This document shows, piece after piece, positions 57,598 to 64,000 of a stretch of DNA of 64,000 bases (positions are counted from its first letter, which is position 1; every line of letters starts with the position of its first letter). The translations under genes were made by a program, and so were the position numbers. The DNA comes from Scatosoma sp900555925 (lineage in GTDB: Bacteria; Bacillota; Clostridia; Christensenellales; Borkfalkiaceae). The DNA lies in contig CAUGYD010000004.1 of NCBI GenBank assembly GCA_959603585.1, forward strand, positions 1 through 64,000, given 5' to 3'. Below the pieces are notes generated by a model that was given only the letters and a program-made list of their open reading frames with translations, searched no databases and was not told the origin of the DNA.

Positions 57598-59508
57598 ATG
57601 AAGAGATTCTTCAAAAGTTTTGTTGTAGCTATGGCGCTTTTGATGTCGACGACGGGATTTCTCGCTGCGTGCAATTCGGGCGATAATTCGAGCTCCGGAA
57701 ATTCCGGTTCCGTTAGCAGTTCGGATAGTGCGGGGACATCGTCCTCGGAAGAAATGGGGGAGGTCAAGTCCCTTACGATTACGAATAAGCCGGAGGGAAA
57801 TCAACTCTATGTCGGTGCCGACAGAAGCGTTACGCTCGGATATACGACGGACCCTGCCGATGCGCAGGTATCGGTAAAATGGACTTCCGGCGATCCCGCA
57901 ATCGCAACGGTGGACGAAAACGGAAAAGTTACCGGTATAAAGCCCGGTTCGGTCGTGATTACGGTGACGGCAGAGGGAACGAACATTTCCGCAAAGTTGC
58001 CTTTGACGGTTTTAGAGTACGTAGAGCCGAAGCCCGTTACGGCAATTTCTATTTCGGGAGTGGAGGAAACTTCGACGATAAAGCGCGGCGAGACGAAGAC
58101 GATCGAAATCGTATCCGAACCCGCCGACTGCGACCCTTACGAAATCGAGTGGACGTATAACAAGGACATAATAGACGTCGTGGAGGCCCCCGAAGGATTT
58201 AATATCGTAGCAAAGGCTTACGGTACGACCGACGTCGTTGCGACGGTGATGGGGACGGAGATCAAGGACAGCATTTCCGTGTCGGTAGAAGGGGACGTCG
58301 ATTATGAAAACGGCATTATGACGGAGACCTTTGCGCGCGGAACGCTCGACCCGAACGGGATTTATTATACGTCTGCGGATAAAACGACCTCTACACAGAA
58401 ACCGATGTATCACGGAACGTTCTTCGACGTAGGTGCCCGTACAAATTCTACGACTCCTTCTGAAATTTCTTTGGCGGAAGAAGCGATTGAATGGACAATC
58501 TATTCCCCGACACTCAATGAAAGAGCTGTTTTCCATTATAACGGCGAAATAGATCCCGAATCGAGTTATCTCGTGCGTATTCCCGTAACGGCGAAAGCCG
58601 TGACGGAAGAATCCGCGATCAATACGAAACTCTATTACGGCTATCGCGTAACGGCGTCTGAGGACGACCTCGGACTTTCCTATAACAATACTGCCGCGGA
58701 TCCCAAGCTCGACAATACCATGAAATATCATTTGAATATCAGCGGTGAGGCACTCGGTCAGTTCACAAAGGTGGGAGAAACGCTTTATCTCGACATCCGC
58801 GTTGCTTCTGATTGGAACGGGGAGGTTTGGGTCGGTTGCCACGGTGCAAAAAATCAGGGGGTAACGGGCAGACTTACTTTGACGTTCGATAACCTTCAAG
58901 TTTATAAGGTCTCCGAATTGCAGTATGACGATACCGTCGAAGCCTTTGAAAGCGCTACGGCGGATTCGGCCAAAAAGACTGCTGACTCCGCTATGTTGAG
59001 CGTCGCTGCCTCGGGGGATAATCTCGAAGTAAAGGACGCGCTCAAACCTCGCGAATGCGGCCCTGAATCGGATTTGGCTCCCAGCGCGGGCAATCTTTTG
59101 AAATGGACGACCAATCGTATTTATAAAGAAGGACTCAATATCGATTGGGGAGATTCTCACCAAAAAATCGTATTCAAGTTCAAGAATATCGACACATCGA
59201 AGGGCTATACGGTGGAAATTCCCTTACAAATTTGTTCGACGGTACCCGATAGCGCAACTTTTAAGGTGGAAGATATGAAGATAAAGGCTTACAGCGCTGA
59301 GGATACAGCCGCACAATATTTTCTTGGAGAAAGCAAGTTGGCGTTCAACGGGGACGCGATGGTTCTCAAACTTGAAATAAAGCCCGATACCGCTTGGAAC
59401 GGCACGATTTGCCTCCGCATCTATAACGATAAAATCGAGAAAAAAGATGATAGCGCAAAAATGGAGCTCTATTTCGACAATATCGTTCTCAAAGAAACCA
59501 ATGCATAA
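57598..59508 (+). CDS. Lipoprotein with two BIG2 domains and jelly-roll domains
   Basis: 636 residues, ATG 57598 with AAGGAAGG. Lipobox FLAAC (Cys about 25), Ser/Gly-rich tether to about 52. Two bacterial Ig group-2 domains lie at about 55-140 (SVTLGYTTDPADAQVSVKWTS; IATVDENGKVTGIKPGSVVITV) and 142-228. Two beta-sandwich modules follow, at about 235-440 (RLTLTFDNLQVYKVSE) and 450-636 (MELYFDNIVLKE), each ending in 'LyfDN', as in carbohydrate-binding jelly rolls. No catalytic motif. It is probably a surface glycan-binding protein feeding the importer encoded next. Confidence 0.75.
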   Translation: MKRFFKSFVVAMALLMSTTGFLAACNSGDNSSSGNSGSVSSSDSAGTSSSEEMGEVKSLTITNKPEGNQLYVGADRSVTLGYTTDPADAQVSVKWTSGDPAIATVDENGKVTGIKPGSVVITVTAEGTNISAKLPLTVLEYVEPKPVTAISISGVEETSTIKRGETKTIEIVSEPADCDPYEIEWTYNKDIIDVVEAPEGFNIVAKAYGTTDVVATVMGTEIKDSISVSVEGDVDYENGIMTETFARGTLDPNGIYYTSADKTTSTQKPMYHGTFFDVGARTNSTTPSEISLAEEAIEWTIYSPTLNERAVFHYNGEIDPESSYLVRIPVTAKAVTEESAINTKLYYGYRVTASEDDLGLSYNNTAADPKLDNTMKYHLNISGEALGQFTKVGETLYLDIRVASDWNGEVWVGCHGAKNQGVTGRLTLTFDNLQVYKVSELQYDDTVEAFESATADSAKKTADSAMLSVAASGDNLEVKDALKPRECGPESDLAPSAGNLLKWTTNRIYKEGLNIDWGDSHQKIVFKFKNIDTSKGYTVEIPLQICSTVPDSATFKVEDMKIKAYSAEDTAAQYFLGESKLAFNGDAMVLKLEIKPDTAWNGTICLRIYNDKIEKKDDSAKMELYFDNIVLKETNA

Positions 59509-59547
59509 ACGAACGGGAAGCCCCGTACAACGTTTAGGAGAAAATCT

Positions 59548-60483
59548 ATGAAGTTAAAAAATGTCTGCGCTTCGATGAAGGAGTCTTTCCTTCGTTGGCG
59601 CGAGAATAACAGGGAAGAAAAAAGAGCGGAGGGAAAAGAAAAATGGGAGCGCGGACATCGTCCCGTACTCATTGTGCTGTGCGTATTGTTCGGTTTATAC
59701 GCACTCACGATTATTTATCCGCTCGTATGGATGCTGATCAATTCTTTGAAGACGAAACAGGAATTCCTAAATAATCCCTGGCCGCTGCCGCAGGAATTAA
59801 TGTTCAATAATTATGCGGAAGTCTTCAAATTATTCAATTTAGGCTCCATGCTTTTCAATTCCTTGTCTTTGAGTCTTACCATTCCTACGGCTTCGTTGTT
59901 TGCAACGGCGTGCGTCTCGTACGCCGTCGCAAAATACAAGTTCCCCGGCAGAAGGATTTTGTACTTCATCGCAATATCTATCATGTTTATCCCGACGACT
60001 GGTTCGCTTCCCGTCATGTTTCGGCTCATGCATGATTTACAGCTTTACGATACGCTTCCGGGCATGATTATCAAAGGTGCTTCGGGATTCGGATTCAATT
60101 TCCTGATACTCTACGGTATTTTTTCGGGTGTTTCGTCCACTTATGCGGAAGCGGCGAAGATCGATGGTGCAAGCAATTGGCGCATCTTTTTACAAATCAT
60201 GATTCCGCAGGCGAAATCGACCATGTTCGCGGTCTGGATTTTAGCGTTTATCGGAAATTGGAACGATTATGCTTCCGCATATATGTTCTTCCCCTCGCAC
60301 GAGACGCTTGCGGTCGGATTGAAGAGAGTGTCCGACAACATCACGACGGCGGGAGCTTACGTGCTCGACTATCCGAAATTGTTCGCCGCGGTCATCATTA
60401 CGATCACCCCCGTCATCATTATTTTTTCCGCCTGCCAAAGACAGATCATCCGTCTCAACATGGGCGGCGGCATCAAAGGTTAA
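59548..60483 (+). CDS. Sugar ABC permease, MalG type
   Basis: 311 residues, ATG 59548 with TTTAGGAGAAA. A 35-residue charged N-terminus, then six membrane helices (VLIVLCVLFGLYALTIIYPLVWMLI first). EAA loop: TYAEAAKIDGASNWRIFLQIMIPQAKS, which matches the CUT1 consensus EAA...G.....F..I.lP. It ends MGGGIKG, as in MalG-type permeases. Works with the MalF-type permease at 62164; the binding-protein gene lies between them, an uncommon order. Confidence 0.88.
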   Translation: MKLKNVCASMKESFLRWRENNREEKRAEGKEKWERGHRPVLIVLCVLFGLYALTIIYPLVWMLINSLKTKQEFLNNPWPLPQELMFNNYAEVFKLFNLGSMLFNSLSLSLTIPTASLFATACVSYAVAKYKFPGRRILYFIAISIMFIPTTGSLPVMFRLMHDLQLYDTLPGMIIKGASGFGFNFLILYGIFSGVSSTYAEAAKIDGASNWRIFLQIMIPQAKSTMFAVWILAFIGNWNDYASAYMFFPSHETLAVGLKRVSDNITTAGAYVLDYPKLFAAVIITITPVIIIFSACQRQIIRLNMGGGIKG

Positions 60484-60505
60484 TTTGTTTATAAGGAGCA
60501 AAGTT

Positions 60506-62107
60506 ATGAAGAAATTTGCATTCAGAATTTTAGCTGCGACATTGGCTGTCGCGAGTTCGGCAGCTCTTTTCGCGGGTTGTTCGTCGGGAGAAAATAGAAA
60601 CGAAAATACGCTGGAAATCCGCTATTATGTCGGCGGCTTCGGTCCCGCATGGATGGAGTCCGCGGCCTCTAAATTCGAGGCCGCAAATCCCGGGGTAAAG
60701 GTAGAGCTGATAGAGGACAATAACCTTCAAACCAGCATTACCTCCTATTTGTCCTCGGGCAGAGAACTTTCCGACATCTATTTCAATCAGGACTGCGACT
60801 GGCAGTATTTCGTGTCTCAGGGTTGGGTTGAGCCGCTCGACGATTTGTACGAAACGGAGGTCGAAAAGCTCGACGGCACAAAAATTAAAATCAAAGACTA
60901 CATGAACGACGACCGAATCGACGTACCTTATATGACGGTGCGTCCCGGACAGGGGAATTCTCATCCTTGGATTCTTCCGTGGTCCGTGCTCAACTGCGGC
61001 ATGGTCTATAATGAGGACGTCGTTCTCAATACGCCCCGCCGCAGCACGGGAAAGAATTGGGATAAGGCTCCCGAAACGGTGGCAGAACTTCACGAATACG
61101 TCGACGACCTCAATGCTTCGAATTTGACCAGCAGCACGGGCAAAAAAGTACAGGCGTTCGCCTTCGGTATCAATAAGGGACAATGGTGGCTGACGTTCCC
61201 GCTCAAAGTCTGGTGGGCGCAGTATCAGGGCGTATATGAAGCCAGCGAAAACGCGAAAAAGGACGGAGACGGTTCCTATTACGATTTCTGGGATTTCGGC
61301 GCGCCCGAATATGACGTGGAGGCCTTCACGAACGGCGGCAACGTCTGGGAACAAAAAGGAATTCAGGTCGCGCTCGACACGCTTTCCGACTTCATTACCG
61401 ACCATAACGGAAACTATATCAACGCAATTGAAAAGTGCGACGAAATTACGGGGATCGATGCGGAACAGGCGTTTATCCGCGGCGAGGCGGCTTTCATTTT
61501 CGTCGGAAACTGGATTGAAAACGAAATGCGCGATTTCATGCCCGACGATTTCACGATGAAGTCGATGTTCGTTCCCTCGCTCGATAATGCGGCGATCAAT
61601 CCCGAAACGGGAAAGCCCTATAAAATCAATAACAATGCGGAAATGGACGTCATTTTTATTCCGTCCGGAGCCCCGAACAAGGAGCTTGCAAAGCAATTCC
61701 TCGCGTTCATCAATTCCGAGGAAATGCTTCTCGACTTCACGAAAAACACGGGCGTGGCCAGACCCTTTGAATATGATCCCATGAAAGCGGAAGAAGTATT
61801 TGCCGACGAGGGCTTTGAGTTCTCTTCCTATGTGGAAAGCTCTCTGAAAATGTATGAGGAAGCGGATTTCAATATCGTCGAATATCCCATGAACAAGGGG
61901 CATGTCCCCGAAGACGAACGCGATACCTACCTTTCTTATATCTTTACGTATAAGCGTCCCGAATTGTTCCAGAGCATCGGCTCCGGTCCGTGCCTGAACG
62001 GAATACTGACCAAAAAGGGCGCAGATATTATGAAAGATGTCATCGAAAAGACCAATCGCGACTACGGAACTTGGGTGGACGAGCTCGGAATCAATGAATT
62101 GAAGTAA
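60506..62107 (+). CDS. Sugar ABC solute-binding lipoprotein, family 1
   Basis: 533 residues from ATG 60506 with ATAAGGAGC. A TTG 7 codons earlier is rejected. Lipobox LFAGC (Cys about 24). Family-1 extracellular binding protein: WMESAASKFEAANPGVKVELIEDNN, SDIYFNQDCDWQYFVSQGWVEPL, WSVLNCGMVYNEDVV, GEAAFIFVGNWIENEM and LAKQFLAFINSEEMLLDFTKNTGVARPF (each a family segment). CUT1 oligosaccharide type. Placement in the operator-linked locus suggests oligogalacturonide or a related uronide as ligand. Confidence 0.88.
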   Translation: MKKFAFRILAATLAVASSAALFAGCSSGENRNENTLEIRYYVGGFGPAWMESAASKFEAANPGVKVELIEDNNLQTSITSYLSSGRELSDIYFNQDCDWQYFVSQGWVEPLDDLYETEVEKLDGTKIKIKDYMNDDRIDVPYMTVRPGQGNSHPWILPWSVLNCGMVYNEDVVLNTPRRSTGKNWDKAPETVAELHEYVDDLNASNLTSSTGKKVQAFAFGINKGQWWLTFPLKVWWAQYQGVYEASENAKKDGDGSYYDFWDFGAPEYDVEAFTNGGNVWEQKGIQVALDTLSDFITDHNGNYINAIEKCDEITGIDAEQAFIRGEAAFIFVGNWIENEMRDFMPDDFTMKSMFVPSLDNAAINPETGKPYKINNNAEMDVIFIPSGAPNKELAKQFLAFINSEEMLLDFTKNTGVARPFEYDPMKAEEVFADEGFEFSSYVESSLKMYEEADFNIVEYPMNKGHVPEDERDTYLSYIFTYKRPELFQSIGSGPCLNGILTKKGADIMKDVIEKTNRDYGTWVDELGINELK

Positions 62108-62163
62108 GGACTCGGCGCGTGCGGTGCCTTCGGGTGCCGAACGGTCGAGCGAGAGGGAAAACT

Positions 62164-63183
62164 ATGGATAACAACAAAACGATGACGGAAATAAACGAAG
62201 CGACGGACGCGGCACTTTCCGCAGCGGAAAGAGCGAAAATTTCCAAGCGAATCAAGAGCCGCCGTAAAAGATGGGAATATCTTTTCGTCCTCAGTCTGGT
62301 CGCATGGCCCATCATTCATTTCCTCGTCTTCTGGCTGTACGTAAATTTTGAGAGCTTCACGCTGATTTTCAAGACGTATAAGCCCTTGGAGGGAAAATAC
62401 GTATGGAGCGGCGTCGACGACGTCGTGCGTACCTTCAAGGAAATGGTTTTGGGCGACAATCCCGTGATGCAGCGGGCGATGTGGAATTCCGTCTTTTCCA
62501 TTATTCCGGGACTTTTCATCATCTTGCCGCTCGCCTTTATTACCGCGTATGCTTTTTATAAGCATGTTCCCGGAGAACGCCTTTACCGCGTGCTGTTTTA
62601 CCTTCCCAGCATGATTTCGATCGTCGTTCTCACGATGTGCTATAAGTATCTTTTCGATCCCAGCTTCGGTACGATACGATTGCTGTTTGAAAAAGTATTC
62701 GGTATTAAAGATCTCAAATGGCTCACGCCGAGCACGGATAATCCGCTCGTCTGGCCGCTCATTTATCTCTATTGCGTCTGGGCAGGTTTGGGCTCGAACG
62801 TCATTTTAATGAGCGGTGCCATGCAGCGGATTCCGAAGGAAATTTCCGAATCCGCCAAATTGGAGGGAATCGGATTCTGGCGGGAGGCTTGGAGCATCAC
62901 TCTGCCTCTGACGATGACCACCGTATCCAACTTTATCGTGCTCGCCGTCATGGGCATGTTCGGATTTTTGATGCAGCCCATGCTCCTCACCAACGAGAGC
63001 GGCGGTCCCGAAGGCATGACGATGACGATTGCAATGTACGTCTATGTGCGCACGAATATGGGCATTGAGGCCTATGCAAAGAGTGCCGCGACGGTCGGTA
63101 TTCTGTTCTCGTTAATGTTCGGGCCTATCGTGTTTATCGTAAAGCTGTTGTTGGATAAATTTACTCCGAAAATTGAATTTTAA
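62164..63183 (+). CDS. Sugar ABC permease, MalF type
   Basis: 339 residues from ATG 62164 with GAGAGGGAAAA. An upstream in-frame start sits in a poorly coding stretch and is rejected. A 55-residue charged N-terminus precedes six helices (YLFVLSLVAWPIIHFLVFWLYV first). EAA loop: KEISESAKLEGIGFWREAWSITLPLT. Pairs with the MalG-type protein at 59548. No ATPase gene is present, so energy likely comes from a shared MsmK/MsmX-type ATPase encoded elsewhere, as is usual for CUT1 importers in Firmicutes. Confidence 0.88.
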   Translation: MDNNKTMTEINEATDAALSAAERAKISKRIKSRRKRWEYLFVLSLVAWPIIHFLVFWLYVNFESFTLIFKTYKPLEGKYVWSGVDDVVRTFKEMVLGDNPVMQRAMWNSVFSIIPGLFIILPLAFITAYAFYKHVPGERLYRVLFYLPSMISIVVLTMCYKYLFDPSFGTIRLLFEKVFGIKDLKWLTPSTDNPLVWPLIYLYCVWAGLGSNVILMSGAMQRIPKEISESAKLEGIGFWREAWSITLPLTMTTVSNFIVLAVMGMFGFLMQPMLLTNESGGPEGMTMTIAMYVYVRTNMGIEAYAKSAATVGILFSLMFGPIVFIVKLLLDKFTPKIEF

Positions 63184-63204
63184 TTATAAAGGGGATAGTA
63201 ATCA

Positions 63205-64000
63205 GTGAAAAAAAGTATTGCATTGTTTTTATCGCTGGCAATGGCAGGGGGAATTCTTTCTTCCGCCTTTGCGTTCGGCGCGGAGCATACCGACCGCGCG
63301 GCTGCGGCGAATATCAAGTCTTTGGAAATGACGGACAATTTCGACGGGGAAGCGCTCGATTCCGACGCATGGACGGCGACGAACGGAGTCGGACAAAAAG
63401 TAGAATATTCCGCGCTCCGCATGAACGGAATCAATACGTGGGGGTCGTATATTGCCTTGCAGAAGATGCCGCTCGACGAGACGTGGGATTCCTTCACGAT
63501 CGACATGCAGATGAATTGGGTGGGAACGCCGAGCTGGTCGGGAATCTTTTTCGGCAGTGCGTCCGTAAACGATTTTTATTATACCTCTCCTTCCGCGTAT
63601 TTCCTCCAAATCAACAGCGGCGGCGTGGCTTCCGAGGGCGAGAGCGGACGCGGTATGCGCCTTGCAAAGCGGGACATGTCCAGCAGCACGGGATTTTTCG
63701 GTACGCCCGACAAGACCGAATATGTAGAATCGGACGTATTCAATGCGGGGAATCTTTTGGCGGGCGGCAGTGTCCAGCGCGTGATTATGGAGTTCACCAA
63801 AAAGCCCGCTCCCAACGAAGACAACGAATATTCCATGAAGTTCAAGTGGGGAGATGCGGATGCGGAGGAATCGACTTATACCGTCCATGATTTCAAGACG
63901 ATCGAAATCGGCGGCTATATGGGATTTACCACTTATGGCGAAACGGTTATGGAAATTCGCAGTTTCGAGCTGAGCGAAGGGACGGGCGAAAATAAGACTT
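63205..64000 (+). CDS. Secreted LamG-like protein, 3' end outside window
   Basis: Starts at GTG 63205 with AGGGGAT about 10 bases upstream and runs to the window edge (265 codons seen). Signal peptide about 1-27 (KKSIALFLSLAMAGGILSSAFAFGAE), then a concanavalin A/LamG-like domain from about residue 37: DNFDGEALDSDAWTATNGVG, TIDMQMNWVGTPSWSGIFFG, SAYFLQINSGG, IEIGGYMGFTTYGETVMEIRSFEL. Glycan binding is the likely role. Similar to the lectin-like parts of the 36720 protein. Whether it carries a GCGS-type tail cannot be seen. Confidence 0.75.
   Translation, partial: MKKSIALFLSLAMAGGILSSAFAFGAEHTDRAAAANIKSLEMTDNFDGEALDSDAWTATNGVGQKVEYSALRMNGINTWGSYIALQKMPLDETWDSFTIDMQMNWVGTPSWSGIFFGSASVNDFYYTSPSAYFLQINSGGVASEGESGRGMRLAKRDMSSSTGFFGTPDKTEYVESDVFNAGNLLAGGSVQRVIMEFTKKPAPNEDNEYSMKFKWGDADAEESTYTVHDFKTIEIGGYMGFTTYGETVMEIRSFELSEGTGENKT

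Noticed and set aside
1..64000. tRNA, rRNA and CRISPR arrays
   Set aside because: I looked for cloverleaf-type T-loops (GGTTCGAATCC), rRNA cores and regular repeats and saw none, though a covariance search could find one I missed.

Overview
The window looks like a chromosomal segment of an anaerobic, gut-type Firmicute (class Clostridia) that lives on plant or host glycans. This is inferred from strong AGGAGG-type ribosome-binding sites, sigma-A promoters with 17-bp spacing, many lipoprotein-type solute-binding proteins, a cyclic-di-AMP receptor of the DarA/PstA type, LacI/CcpA-style operators and Tn4451/ICE-type mobility genes. I cannot assign a genus from sequence alone.

Layout. (1) 1-7464 is a mosaic of mobile-element pieces. 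It holds a 5'-cut relaxase with a long out-of-frame overlapping membrane coiled-coil gene, a TnpW-like small protein, a large serine recombinase cut after about 68 codons, a structured leader, and a tight operon of small ICE cargo genes with ArdA. It ends in a PcfK-like/MutS-domain-I fusion, a broken pcfJ, an inverted hsdS fragment and further gene stubs. (2) 7451-19827 is a one-direction cluster: lipoprotein solute-binding protein, nucleoside-hydrolase-family enzyme, four secreted proteins (two of them beta-propellers), and an overlapping trio of cytosolic BNR propeller, short FGGY kinase and HpcH/HpaI aldolase. It looks like a glycan-to-central-metabolism pathway whose substrate I cannot name. 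(3) 19828-25633 is a second scar region. It has AT-rich DNA with a degenerate XRE remnant, an SseB-like gene with its own promoter and terminator, a 5'-cut InlB-repeat protein, and a solute-binding-protein gene joined to the last 47 codons of an ABC exporter.

(4) 25634-41677 is a LacI-controlled locus. A LacI repressor diverges from a GH32-like enzyme across twin operators. Then follow a small membrane protein, a GH32-like lipoprotein, a complete Opp/Dpp-type ABC transporter (binding protein, two permeases, two ATPases), a very large secreted lectin/Ig-like protein, and a paralogous GH32-like lipoprotein. (5) 41765-48771 holds an uncharacterised gene, the c-di-AMP receptor gene, and a glycosidase run (GH127, PhnP-like metallo-beta-lactamase, GH2). 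(6) 48778-55951 is a second LacI repressor divergent from a complete hexuronate pathway, uxaB-uxaA-uxaC-kdgA-kdgK. (7) 55987-64000 starts with a promoter carrying the same 14-bp operator, then overlapping perfect palindromes, a GH4 glycosidase with a CHEV metal motif, a BIG2 lipoprotein, and a sugar ABC importer without its own ATPase. A secreted protein is cut by the window end.

Taken together, surface binding proteins and lipoprotein glycosidases capture and trim arabinose-, galactose- and uronate-containing polymers. Two importers bring in oligosaccharides, GH127, GH2 and GH4 finish them inside, and the uxa/kdg operon turns the uronates into pyruvate and glyceraldehyde-3-phosphate. Several abrupt gene junctions (about 1838, 6733, 7070, 7310, 19860, 21953 and 25395) show rearrangement by mobile elements or, if this is a metagenomic assembly, possible mis-joins.
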